From UBA3263 sp964554665 (GTDB lineage Bacteria; Bacteroidota; Bacteroidia; Bacteroidales; Muribaculaceae), in NCBI GenBank assembly GCA_964554665.1, contig CAZKPP010000021.1:1-26350 (forward strand): 26,350 bases of DNA, given 5' to 3'. A program made the translations under genes and the position numbers. The notes under the pieces were generated by a model. That model searched no databases. It was not told where the DNA came from and saw only the letters and a list, made by a program, of their open reading frames with translations. How positions within the stretch are numbered: the stretch's first letter is position 1; each line of letters begins with the position of its first letter. Positions 8,250 to 16,109 of the stretch are shown piece by piece.

Positions 8250-9382
8250 ATTTCCCGATAAATAAGTTTAGAGATAAAGAGACTCCGTTTTATTTCTATA
8301 ATCTCGGATTGCTCCGGCAAACGCTCAATCGGGTGCTTACCGCTGCCGGAGAGGCTCATGTTCACTATGCCATAAAAGCCAACAACGACCCGCGGGTATT
8401 GCAAACAATCGCAGCTGCAGGCTTGGGCGCTGACTGTGTCAGCGGCGGCGAGATTCAAGCCGCGCTCGATGCCGGCTTCCCGTCTGATAAAATATTTTTT
8501 GCCGGGGTAGGGAAGACAGATAAAGAAATCAATCTTGCTCTCGACGCAAATATCGGATGCTTCAATGTTGAATCTATTCCCGAACTGGTAGTTATTAGCC
8601 AACTGGCGGCGATGCGAAATCGGGAGGCCCGTATAGCTCTACGCGTTAATCCCAACATTGACGCGCACACCCATGAATACATAACTACCGGTCTGGAAGA
8701 AAATAAGTTCGGAATAAATCTTGAACAATTACATGAGGCGTTGGAACTCGCTCAATCCCTGCCGAATATTGAGCTGACAGGGTTGCATTTTCATATTGGT
8801 TCGCAAATTCTTAATATGGAAGCGTATGAGCATCTGTGTAAGCGAATCAAAGAAATTGAGGCCGAATTTCCGAATGTCAATTTTAAGATTTTGAATGTCG
8901 GCGGGGGCCTCGGCATCGATTATGACCACCCAGACGAAAATCCGATTCCGGACTTCAAGGCCTATTTTGACGTGCTCCGGAGCAATCTGCCCCTCAAATC
9001 CGGTCAGGAGCTGCATTGCGAACTGGGTCGCAGCATAGTAGCCCAATGCGGCAGTTTAATAAGCCGTGTCGTTTACGTTAAGGCAGGCACTAAAAAGAAT
9101 TTTGTGATTATCGATGCCGGAATGACGGAGCTGATTCGCCCCGCACTCTACGGCGCTTATCATCTGATTCAGAATATTTCTGCGCCGACCGCCGAGCCCG
9201 TAAAACTATATGATGTCGTAGGCCCCGTTTGTGAATCAAGCGACGTTTTTGCCACGGATCAGTTGCTTCCCGAAACTCATAGGGGCGATATTATTGCGAT
9301 TCGTTCGGCCGGTGCCTATGGAGAGACAATGGCATCGCGCTATAATTTAAGAAACTTAAATTCAACCATATATGAAGAGTAA
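8246..9382 (+). CDS. lysA: Diaminopimelate decarboxylase
   Basis: PLP enzyme that decarboxylates meso-diaminopimelate to lysine, the last step of the pathway. It is a 378-residue fold III decarboxylase with an alanine-racemase-like barrel. YAIKAN carries the PLP lysine at residue 44. It also has LGADCVSGGEI, LRVNPNID, KFGINLEQL, LHFHIGSQI, the NVGGGLGIDY phosphate-binding loop and CELGRSIVAQCG. GPVCESSDVFA near the C-terminus supplies the cysteine and acidic residues that complete the active site across the dimer. The length is slightly short for the family (about 400-420) but no motif is missing. The ATG overlaps the lysC stop, and the last 11 nt overlap the next gene. Confidence 0.94.
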   Translation: MNFPINKFRDKETPFYFYNLGLLRQTLNRVLTAAGEAHVHYAIKANNDPRVLQTIAAAGLGADCVSGGEIQAALDAGFPSDKIFFAGVGKTDKEINLALDANIGCFNVESIPELVVISQLAAMRNREARIALRVNPNIDAHTHEYITTGLEENKFGINLEQLHEALELAQSLPNIELTGLHFHIGSQILNMEAYEHLCKRIKEIEAEFPNVNFKILNVGGGLGIDYDHPDENPIPDFKAYFDVLRSNLPLKSGQELHCELGRSIVAQCGSLISRVVYVKAGTKKNFVIIDAGMTELIRPALYGAYHLIQNISAPTAEPVKLYDVVGPVCESSDVFATDQLLPETHRGDIIAIRSAGAYGETMASRYNLRNLNSTIYEE

Positions 9383-10328
9383 TGCAGCTAAATGGATTTA
9401 TATCCTTATTATTGCGGTAATTCTATTTCCGATCAGCTACTTGTCGGGCTCGGCCGAACCGATTTCGCCTGCGTTCGCATTGTTTTTAGGCCTGATTTTC
9501 GCCTTTACTTTCGAGAATCCGTTTCCCAAATTCAATAAGAAGTGTTCAAAGTACCTGCTTCAGGCCTCAGTTGTAGGCTACGGTTTCTCGATGAACCTCC
9601 AGGAGTCGTTGAAATCAGGTGCTGAAGGCATGACCTTTACCGTCGTTTCGGTTGTCGGTGTTATGGTGCTTGGTGTGTTGCTTGGCTACTGGCTGCACCT
9701 TGAGCGCAAAACCGCCTATCTGATTTCTTCGGGCACTGCTATATGTGGCGGCTCGGCAATTGCCGCCGTTGGTCCGGTCGTTAAGGCTAATGAAAACGAA
9801 ATGGCAGTTTCCCTGGGCGTTGTATTTATCCTCAATGCCATAGCGCTGTTCATTTTCCCGCCGTTAGGCCATTTAGCGGATATGACTCAAACCCAGTTCG
9901 GCACTTGGGCTGCAATTGCTATCCACGACACCTCGTCGGTTGTAGGTGCCGGCGATGCCTACGGTCCTGAAGCCCTTAAAGTGGCAACCCTGATTAAGCT
10001 TACACGTGCGCTGTGGATTATTCCCTTGGCGCTTGTAACCATGGTTATTTTCCGCGACAAAACCGCTAAAGTGTCAATACCCTGGTTTATCTTCCTGTTC
10101 ATTCTGGCAATGATTGCCAATACTTATGCCGGTCTGCCCGCTGCTTTTGGCAACACGATGGCATTCTGGGCTAAAAAAGGCATGGTGCTGACCCTGTTCC
10201 TCATTGGCGCATCTCTGTCGCTCAAGAGCATCAAGGCCGTCGGCGCCAAGCCTCTGATTCTTGCAATACTTCTTTGGTTAGCAATCGGCATAAGCAGCTT
10301 CTTTGTTGTAATCAACACGATAGACTAA
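9372..10328 (+). CDS. YeiH/UPF0324 family putative sulfate exporter
   Basis: Integral membrane protein of the YeiH family, 318 residues with about nine or ten hydrophobic segments. Family signatures are the N-terminal ISPAFALFLGLIFAF segment, SVVGYGFSMNLQESL, and the strongly conserved SSGTAICGGSAIAAVGPVVKA followed by HDTSSVVGAGDAYG. The C-terminal GMVLTLFLIGASLSLKSIKAVG is also typical. The family is predicted to export sulfate or related small anions, but direct evidence is thin, so the substrate is inference. The start ATG at 9372 lies inside the lysA end (11-nt overlap, different frame). That is the only start giving the full first helix. It is followed by a comEC-like gene after 7 bp. 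Confidence 0.88.
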   Translation: MKSNAAKWIYILIIAVILFPISYLSGSAEPISPAFALFLGLIFAFTFENPFPKFNKKCSKYLLQASVVGYGFSMNLQESLKSGAEGMTFTVVSVVGVMVLGVLLGYWLHLERKTAYLISSGTAICGGSAIAAVGPVVKANENEMAVSLGVVFILNAIALFIFPPLGHLADMTQTQFGTWAAIAIHDTSSVVGAGDAYGPEALKVATLIKLTRALWIIPLALVTMVIFRDKTAKVSIPWFIFLFILAMIANTYAGLPAAFGNTMAFWAKKGMVLTLFLIGASLSLKSIKAVGAKPLILAILLWLAIGISSFFVVINTID

Positions 10329-10335
10329 TTATTTA

Positions 10336-11931
10336 ATGGGGCGCGTTCCGCTGTCGATTCCGCTCGCGGTGCTTGTTGCCATTATCCTTATAGGCGACTC
10401 CTTGGGACTGAGAAGTCCGCAGGAGCCGCCTGCGTTTGGAAATATAACCTGTTGTGCCTATCTCCTTTCGGTTGATGAAGCGAGTAGTCACGGATACTTG
10501 GCGGTAGCGGAGATAGACAGCGTTGACAATCGCGCCGTAAGGAGCTTCAAGGCTCGCCTTCAGATTTTGGGGGAATCCCTCGAACCGCTTGCCGGCGAGA
10601 GGTTTAAGTTCAAGGCCCGGATGATGCCGCTCGCTCCAAAACCGCATGTCCCCGACTTTATTGATTTGCAGGCCGACTTGCGGCGGCAGGGCGTAGTTGC
10701 GACTGCCGTTATAGCCCCCGACAACATTATATATCATTCCGCCACTCATTCGCTGCGCTATTATTGTGCCGTTGCCCGAAATGCCGCACTGCAACGGTTG
10801 ATGCGCAGCGGACTGAATGACCAAGCCGTTAATATACTTGCCGCCATTCTTTTAGGGCAGTCGAAAATGCTATCAAATCCCACGCGTGAACTATATTCAG
10901 CGGCAGGGCTGTCGCATGTACTCGCTTTGAGCGGAATGCACGTTGCTATTATTGCCATGATTTTTTCAGTGGCACTTTGGCCGTTATACTTCGGTCGCCA
11001 CATCAGGTTGCGCCTGGCAATTACTATGCTTGCTTTGATTGCATACGCAGCCCTTACGGGGTTTATCCCTTCGGTAACGCGCGCAGTTATCATGGCTGCG
11101 GTTTACATGTTTGGCCGTATTATTCAGCGGAAGTCACCGCCGTTAAATTCCCTTTGTCTTGCGGCTATATTGATTCTCATAATAAATCCGTCAGATTTAT
11201 ATTCCGCCGGATTTCAGATGAGTTTCGCAGCGGTTTTGGGAATCATAATTTTCTTTCCGCTAATTGATAGGGTAAACCGCCGTGCGCATCCTTGGTTATA
11301 TGGTGCGGTTTCATATCCGGCCCTTTCGATTAGTGCCATTATTCTTACAGGAATTGTCAGTGCCTATCATTTCCACTCTTTTCCGGTGTATTTCCTGCCG
11401 GCAAATCTGATGATTATTCCGTTGGTGCCGCTTGCTATAGTGTCGGGAGTAATATCCTTGATATTTCAGGTGCCGTTTTTATCCGGATATTTTATTCAAG
11501 CCATAGATTGGGTTGCCGAGTTTTGGTCAAACCTGCCCGGCGCAATGGTTACAAATTTGTATCCTACTGCCTGGGAGGTGCTGTTTCTCGTGGCGGCTAT
11601 TACTTTTTGCGGGCTGGCGCTCACAGCGACGAGTCGTTTCTGGATATATGAATCGCTTATAATTTTGGCCGGAATAATTACCATTATTGCAGTGCGCCCC
11701 AAACCTATATACCCCGAGTCAGAGGTATATTATGTTAAATCTCCGCGCTATGAACTGAATATAACGGTAAATAATGGCGAGTGCAAGATATTGACCAACG
11801 CCAAGGCTCAGGCCGATCTTGAAGCAATAATTGATTTATACTCTATCGTGTTGCGCGATTTTATGGCAAAACGCGATGTTAACACACTGATTGTCACAAA
11901 TGGACACGAACAACGACGCCGAATTATTTGA
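10336..11931 (+). CDS. ComEC/Rec2-family competence membrane protein
   Basis: ComEC forms the inner-membrane channel for single-stranded DNA in natural transformation. This 531-residue protein starts with one hydrophobic helix (LSIPLAVLVAIILIG), then a soluble N-terminal domain of about 130 residues. The Competence core follows, with the signature LSHVLALSGMHVAIIA and about seven to eight helices (TGFIPSVTRAVIMAAVYMFG, YSAGFQMSFAAVLGIIIF, YHFHSFPVYFLPANLMIIPLVPL). A short soluble tail ends it. There is no C-terminal metallo-beta-lactamase domain. The N-terminal membrane part looks shorter than in typical homologues (usually 600-750 residues). Whether it supports DNA uptake is unknown. The 3' end overlaps a small acidic ORF by 32 nt. 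Confidence 0.85.
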   Translation: MGRVPLSIPLAVLVAIILIGDSLGLRSPQEPPAFGNITCCAYLLSVDEASSHGYLAVAEIDSVDNRAVRSFKARLQILGESLEPLAGERFKFKARMMPLAPKPHVPDFIDLQADLRRQGVVATAVIAPDNIIYHSATHSLRYYCAVARNAALQRLMRSGLNDQAVNILAAILLGQSKMLSNPTRELYSAAGLSHVLALSGMHVAIIAMIFSVALWPLYFGRHIRLRLAITMLALIAYAALTGFIPSVTRAVIMAAVYMFGRIIQRKSPPLNSLCLAAILILIINPSDLYSAGFQMSFAAVLGIIIFFPLIDRVNRRAHPWLYGAVSYPALSISAIILTGIVSAYHFHSFPVYFLPANLMIIPLVPLAIVSGVISLIFQVPFLSGYFIQAIDWVAEFWSNLPGAMVTNLYPTAWEVLFLVAAITFCGLALTATSRFWIYESLIILAGIITIIAVRPKPIYPESEVYYVKSPRYELNITVNNGECKILTNAKAQADLEAIIDLYSIVLRDFMAKRDVNTLIVTNGHEQRRRII

Positions 11932-12070
11932 CGAAGATAAATATCCGGTTTTCGATTTGTGGGGCGAGGATATTACTTCCGACCACCCAGATGACTTGCT
12001 GGCGCGAATCATTACCGACGATGAGGAAGATTACGAAGACGAATTTTTCGACTCCGACGAATTTGAATAG
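11900..12070 (+). CDS. Hypothetical 56-residue, highly acidic protein
   Basis: An ATG at 11900 opens a 56-codon frame ending in TAG at 12068-12070, overlapping the comEC-like gene by 32 nt in another frame. The product has 15 Asp and 9 Glu against one Lys and one Arg, so its net charge is about -22. Aromatic residues are spaced through the acidic background (F10, Y15, F18, W21, Y45, F49, F50, F55). The segment DEDKYPVFDLWGEDITSDHPDDLL resembles a folded or docking motif more than random sequence. It has no signal peptide or membrane helix. I do not recognise it. The -33 element of the next promoter overlaps its last codons, so it closes the operon. Coding status rests on ORF integrity and composition only. 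Confidence 0.55.
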   Translation: MDTNNDAELFDEDKYPVFDLWGEDITSDHPDDLLARIITDDEEDYEDEFFDSDEFE

Positions 12071-12093
12071 GTCGGTAAATTTTCGTAACTTTG
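12062..12093 (+). promoter_or_regulatory. Bacteroidetes-type promoter of rfbD-prfC
   Basis: TTTG (12062-12065) and TAACTTTG (12086-12093) are separated by exactly 20 nt. The expected start is near 12098, giving a leader of under 20 nt before the ATG at 12116. The -33 element sits on the end of the small acidic ORF. Confidence 0.8.
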
Positions 12094-12115
12094 CAAGCAA
12101 TAAACACAGACACCA

Positions 12116-12979
12116 ATGAACGTTTTAATCACCGGCGCAAACGGACAGCTCGGAACAGCCTTGCAAAAGGTTCTTCCTGAAAGGCTTAAGGCCAGATTGT
12201 TTTTTGTTGACCACTCCCGGCTCGACATCACCAACGCGGAGCTGGTTAACCGCTTCATATCTGAAAATGATATTTCGCATATTGTAAATTGTGCCGCATA
12301 CACCAATGTCGACCAGGCCGAAGAGGACAAGTCGACCTGCTCGGCCGTAAATTCCGAAGGTGTTAAGGTGCTCGCTCTCGCTGCAGATAACTATGGCGCG
12401 AAAATCATTCATATTTCAACAGATTATGTGTTCGACGGCCGCTATTATCTGCCCTATAAGGAGAGTGACAAGGTAAACCCCATTTCTCATTATGGAGCAT
12501 CGAAGCGCGCGGGCGAAACGGCCCTGTTGGCGCTTGCTCCCGAGAGCATAATTATTCGCAGTTCGTGGCTCTATGCCCCCGGACACAAGAATAACTTCGT
12601 TTACCGCATACTTCAAAATGCCGCCAAGGGCGGTTCGCTGAAGGTTGTTGCCGACCAGATCGGTTCGCCTACCAATGCTTATAATCTCGCGTCGGCTATT
12701 GCAAAGATATTGTCAACCCCGCAGTGGTTCCCCGGAATCTACCACTATTGCGATTCAGGAGTTTGCTCCCGTTATGATTTCGCGAAGGCAATAACTTTGC
12801 TGGCCGGTTTAAATACCCCGATCGAGCCAATTTCGACCGATACGAACTTCTTGAACACCACTGCTGCCCAGCGCCCGCATTTCAGTGTTCTCGACACTTC
12901 TAAAATACGCCTGACCTACGGCATTACAATCCCTCACTGGTTTGATTCGTTGCGCCAGTGCATATCACAGTTTAGATAA
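12116..12979 (+). CDS. rfbD: dTDP-4-dehydrorhamnose reductase
   Basis: NAD(P)H-dependent short-chain dehydrogenase that makes dTDP-L-rhamnose, the last step in this sugar donor's synthesis. The 287 residues open with MNVLITGANGQLG, the Rossmann GxxGxxG. They then show VNCAAYTNVDQAEED, the STDYVFDG strand with the active-site Thr, PYKESDKVNPISHYGASKRAGE with the YxxxK pair, and IIRSSWLYAPGHKNNFV. The C-terminal part binds the sugar. It is a solitary gene: rfbA, rfbB and rfbC are not nearby. Its neighbour is prfC, which begins directly after its TAA, an arrangement I recall as common in Bacteroidales. It has its own promoter. Confidence 0.93.
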   Translation: MNVLITGANGQLGTALQKVLPERLKARLFFVDHSRLDITNAELVNRFISENDISHIVNCAAYTNVDQAEEDKSTCSAVNSEGVKVLALAADNYGAKIIHISTDYVFDGRYYLPYKESDKVNPISHYGASKRAGETALLALAPESIIIRSSWLYAPGHKNNFVYRILQNAAKGGSLKVVADQIGSPTNAYNLASAIAKILSTPQWFPGIYHYCDSGVCSRYDFAKAITLLAGLNTPIEPISTDTNFLNTTAAQRPHFSVLDTSKIRLTYGITIPHWFDSLRQCISQFR

Positions 12980-14560
12980 ATGGCAACATTAACTGAAGAA
13001 ATTCAACGCAGACGCACGTTTGCTATCATATCTCACCCTGACGCCGGTAAAACTACCCTTACCGAGAAACTGCTGCTTTTCGGCGGCGCAATCCATATTG
13101 CCGGAGCAGTTAAGAGCAACAAGATTAAAAAAACCGCTACCTCCGACTGGATGGAAATTGAAAAGCAGCGCGGAATTTCGGTGGCTACGTCGGTTATGGG
13201 TTTCAACTATGGCGACTATAAAATCAATATTCTCGACACCCCCGGTCACCAGGATTTTGCCGAGGATACCTACCGAACCCTCACGGCAGTTGATTCGGTT
13301 ATCATAGTCGTCGATGTTGCCAAAGGTGTTGAACAGCAAACGCGTCGACTGATGGAAGTTTGCCGCATGCGCAACACTCCGGTCATTATCTTTGTTAACA
13401 AGCTCGACCGCGAGGGCCGCGACCCCTTTGAAATTCTCGATGAACTCGAATCGGAGCTGAAAATTTCCGTCCGTCCGCTATCGTGGCCTATAAATATCGG
13501 CGCCAAGTTCAAGGGCGTTTATAACATTTACGAGCATTCACTCGATTTGTTTACTCCCAACAAGCAGAAGGTTAGCGAGCGAGTGGAAATCGACAACGTT
13601 AATGACCCGCGTATCGATCAGGCGGTAGGCGAAGCCGATGCCCGCAAGCTGCGCGACGACCTTGAGCTGATTGAGGGTGTGTATCCGGAATTTAATGTCG
13701 ACGACTATCGCGCCGGCTTGGTAGCTCCTGTGTTTTTTGGCTCGGCGCTGAACACTTTCGGTGTTAAGGAGTTGCTCGACTGCTTCGTTAAGATTGCTCC
13801 TTCGCCCAAACCTATTGAGGCCGAAGAACGCAAAGTTGATCCATCGGAAAATCAGTTCAGCGGCTTCGTGTTCAAGATTCATGCCAACATGGATCCTAAC
13901 CACCGCTCGTGTATAGCATTCGTTAAGATCTGCTCCGGCAAGTTTGAACGCAATGCACCGTATATCCACATCCGCTCGGGCAAAACCCTTCGCTTTGCTG
14001 CTCCAACCGCCTTTATGGCGCAGAAAAAGAGCATTGTCGACGAAGCATATCCGGGTGATATTGTGGGTATTCCCGACACCGGGACATTTAAAATCGGCGA
14101 TACGCTCACTCAAGGCGAAACCCTTCACTATAAAGGCCTGCCCAGCTTCTCGCCGGAGATGTTCAAATATATCGAGAACACTGACCCCATGAAGAGCAAG
14201 CAGCTTGAAAAAGGTATTCAGCAGCTTATGGACGAAGGCGTTGCTCAGATGTTCATCAACCAGTTCAATGGCCGTAAGATTATCGGCACCGTGGGTCAGC
14301 TGCAGTTTGAGGTTATTCAGTATCGCTTGCTTCATGAATATGGCGCACAGTGCCGCTGGGAACCGATTTCGCTGTATAAGGCTTGCTGGATTGAAAGCGA
14401 TAATGCCGAAGCGCTCGCAGCGTTTAAAAAGCGTAAGCATCAATTCATGGCGATTGACCGCGAGGGGCGCGACGTGTTCCTGGCCGACAGCAACTACGTG
14501 CTGACCATGGCTCGCCAGGATTTTCCTGAAATTAAGTTCCATTTCTCCAGCGAATTCTAA
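12980..14560 (+). CDS. prfC: Peptide chain release factor 3
   Basis: Ribosomal GTPase RF3, which recycles class 1 release factors after peptide release. The 526 residues show G1 HPDAGKTT (19-26) and ISVATSVMGF in switch I. G3 is DTPGHQDF, G4 NKLDREGRDPFE, and GFVFKIHANMDPNHRSCIAFVKICSG begins domain II. The PTAFMAQKKSIVDEAYPGDIVGIPD stretch and the GQLQFEVIQYRLLHEYGA segment in domain III are RF3-specific compared with EF-G. The length matches the family. The ATG follows immediately on the rfbD stop (TAAATG), and its TAA shares one base with the ATG of the next gene. All four genes from rfbD onward therefore look like one transcript. Confidence 0.97.
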   Translation: MATLTEEIQRRRTFAIISHPDAGKTTLTEKLLLFGGAIHIAGAVKSNKIKKTATSDWMEIEKQRGISVATSVMGFNYGDYKINILDTPGHQDFAEDTYRTLTAVDSVIIVVDVAKGVEQQTRRLMEVCRMRNTPVIIFVNKLDREGRDPFEILDELESELKISVRPLSWPINIGAKFKGVYNIYEHSLDLFTPNKQKVSERVEIDNVNDPRIDQAVGEADARKLRDDLELIEGVYPEFNVDDYRAGLVAPVFFGSALNTFGVKELLDCFVKIAPSPKPIEAEERKVDPSENQFSGFVFKIHANMDPNHRSCIAFVKICSGKFERNAPYIHIRSGKTLRFAAPTAFMAQKKSIVDEAYPGDIVGIPDTGTFKIGDTLTQGETLHYKGLPSFSPEMFKYIENTDPMKSKQLEKGIQQLMDEGVAQMFINQFNGRKIIGTVGQLQFEVIQYRLLHEYGAQCRWEPISLYKACWIESDNAEALAAFKKRKHQFMAIDREGRDVFLADSNYVLTMARQDFPEIKFHFSSEF

Positions 14561-15198
14561 TGAAACGCTTTATTCTCACTCTGGCTGCTGTTGCCGCGTT
14601 AGCCGCTAATGCCGAAGTCTACACTTTCGATTTCAATAAACCCACAACGTTGGTGCCGGAGGTTATTGAACCCGGCTTGAAAGAATATATCAATATTGCC
14701 CGTCGTACGTTTACTTGCGGCCCCGTAACCGCAACCTTTACCGCTTCGGACTATGGTAATACCCACGTAAGAATCTATCATTCATACGATGCCGGTATTG
14801 ACCTTCGTCTTTACGACGGCGATGCACTGACCGTGAGTGTTCCCGACAATATGTTGCTGAAATCCATTCAGTTCACTATGTCGCTCAGCGGCGCTGCCTC
14901 CGGCTCCAACGATATAAATTTCATTTCCGACAGCGGCGATTTCGTGTGGGAAGATGAGCGCTGGACCCCTGATGCAGACTCTGCAGTGAGCACGGTTGAA
15001 CTGACCTCGGCTGAGCAGAGCCGCATTTACACGATGAGCGTTGACGTAGAAGAGTCTTCCTCGATTAGCGAAATAACAGAAACCGCCGCGCAGGTGCGTT
15101 ACTATTCCCTGTCGGGCATTCCGGTAGTCGCTCCTGCTGCTTCCGGGGTCTATATCAAGGTTTCCGGCAATAGGGCAACCACTATATTTGTCAAGTGA
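14560..15198 (+). CDS. Hypothetical secreted protein with C-terminal sorting-like tail
   Basis: A 212-residue protein of unknown function. It starts with a signal peptide (MKRFILTLAAVAALAANA, cleavage before EVYTF). About 130 residues rich in beta-strand follow, with many Thr, Ser and Asp and aromatic alternation that suggests a beta-sandwich. The last 35 residues (VRYYSLSGIPV ... SGVYIKVSGNRATTIFVK) match the 'YxLxG...GxYI...' C-terminal module common on exported proteins of Bacteroidales, which resembles a type IX secretion or surface-sorting tail. The export role of this tail is inferred. The ATG at 14560 uses the last base of the prfC TAA, so translation is likely coupled. The following lipoprotein gene overlaps it by GTGA. 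Confidence 0.72.
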   Translation: MKRFILTLAAVAALAANAEVYTFDFNKPTTLVPEVIEPGLKEYINIARRTFTCGPVTATFTASDYGNTHVRIYHSYDAGIDLRLYDGDALTVSVPDNMLLKSIQFTMSLSGAASGSNDINFISDSGDFVWEDERWTPDADSAVSTVELTSAEQSRIYTMSVDVEESSSISEITETAAQVRYYSLSGIPVVAPAASGVYIKVSGNRATTIFVK

Positions 15199-15653
15199 AA
15201 GATCTGATTTGGCCGGCCATTCTCTTCTTATGTGCTTGCGCGCATAATGAGCCGGAGGTTCCGGACCGTAGTAATGCCATTGACCGCAACAAACCTGACT
15301 CAACGGCAACCTCGGCCCCAGCAGATACTATACCTGTCACTAACGAGTATCCCACCGGAGCTGTGGTTCCTGACGTGCTGCGATTTGGCTGCTCGCCGTA
15401 TACTCCCGGCGTATATAAAATCGATTTTTGGATTGAAAATCCCAACGAATGTGGCATGCTTGGTGCAGCCATATTCTACGGGGCCGATCCGAATAACTTA
15501 CAGCCGGCTAAAACGGAGTATTATCCGCAAAATAAACATATTATGGCAACTGTGTATGATCTGGCGCCCAAGACTAAATACTATATTTGTTGCCATATCA
15601 TAATGGCCGATTGGTTTTACCAAACTGAACTCAAGTCATACACCACCTTATAG
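15195..15653 (+). CDS. Putative lipoprotein with a fibronectin III-like domain
   Basis: A 152-residue protein of unknown function. It begins with a short hydrophobic segment ending LCAC, a lipobox with acylation most likely at C15, followed by the acidic stretch HNEPEVPD and a Thr/Ser/Ala-rich linker. Residues from about 60 to the end look like one beta-sandwich. FGCSPYTPGVYKIDFWIEN, MLGAAIFYG and VYDLAPKTKYYICCHI resemble the strands and the L-x-P-x-T-x-Y turn of fibronectin type III domains. The GTG at 15195 overlaps the upstream TGA (GTGA) and gives a signal at the very N-terminus, which is why I chose it. It likely sits in the outer membrane. Its 3' end runs 6 nt into the convergent nrdG. 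Confidence 0.68.
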   Translation: MKDLIWPAILFLCACAHNEPEVPDRSNAIDRNKPDSTATSAPADTIPVTNEYPTGAVVPDVLRFGCSPYTPGVYKIDFWIENPNECGMLGAAIFYGADPNNLQPAKTEYYPQNKHIMATVYDLAPKTKYYICCHIIMADWFYQTELKSYTTL

Positions 15654-16109
15654 TTCCCCATTCAACTTGAGGATTCGTTGGTTGGAGGAGCCGCGGAAGG
15701 GCAGGGATGTGTCGCGCAGCGATTCTATGAAGGGGCCGTCCACTATGGTGTCAATTTCATCCAGTATCGGTTTAATGGCTGCTATCTGCCGAGCTTCTTC
15801 GAGTGTGTAACCGGTGTATAGCCAAACGTTTAATCCGGCAGACTTAATGCGTTTGATTAAGTGAAGCAAAGCCTCGGGGTGAGGGGTCTGCAGCGGGTCG
15901 CCACCGGTCAAGGTAACGTTAAATTCATGGGAGATTACGATGTCGGCAAGCTCGTCGACATTGTAAAGTGTACCTGCATTGAAATCCCATGAAGCGGGGT
16001 TATGGCATCCCGGGCAGCGATGCGTGCATCCGGCCAGGTAGATTGAAGTGCGAAGTCCCGGGCCGTCGACCGACGTGCCCGGAACTATCTGAAGAACATT
16101 GAGTGTCAT
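15648..16109 (-). CDS. nrdG: Anaerobic ribonucleoside-triphosphate reductase activating protein
   Basis: Radical-SAM enzyme that installs the glycyl radical on NrdD. The 153 residues carry CTHRCPGC (C28, C32, C35), the CX3CX2C cluster ligand motif, after GTSVDGPGLRTSIYLAG. TLTGGDPLQTP, the SAM-binding GGD-type motif, follows. The C-terminal IDTIVDGPFIESLRD ... FRGSSNQRILKL is typical of NrdG. The frame is open 16 codons further upstream, but ATG 16107-16109 gives the family start and an ATGA overlap with nrdD. The stop TAA lies inside the end of the convergent lipoprotein gene (6 shared bases). No terminator is visible beyond it. Confidence 0.95.
   Translation of the reverse strand: MTLNVLQIVPGTSVDGPGLRTSIYLAGCTHRCPGCHNPASWDFNAGTLYNVDELADIVISHEFNVTLTGGDPLQTPHPEALLHLIKRIKSAGLNVWLYTGYTLEEARQIAAIKPILDEIDTIVDGPFIESLRDTSLPFRGSSNQRILKLNGEL

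Noticed and set aside
11928..12119. A 63-codon TTG-start frame over the same stretch as the acidic ORF
   Set aside because: It needs a rare start, runs through the rfbD promoter and into rfbD, and has unbiased composition; the ATG frame at 11900 is more credible.
13538..14542. A 334-codon open frame on the minus strand opposite prfC
   Set aside because: The plus strand encodes an intact RF3 with all motifs; the antisense frame has no recognisable domain and is open because of codon bias.
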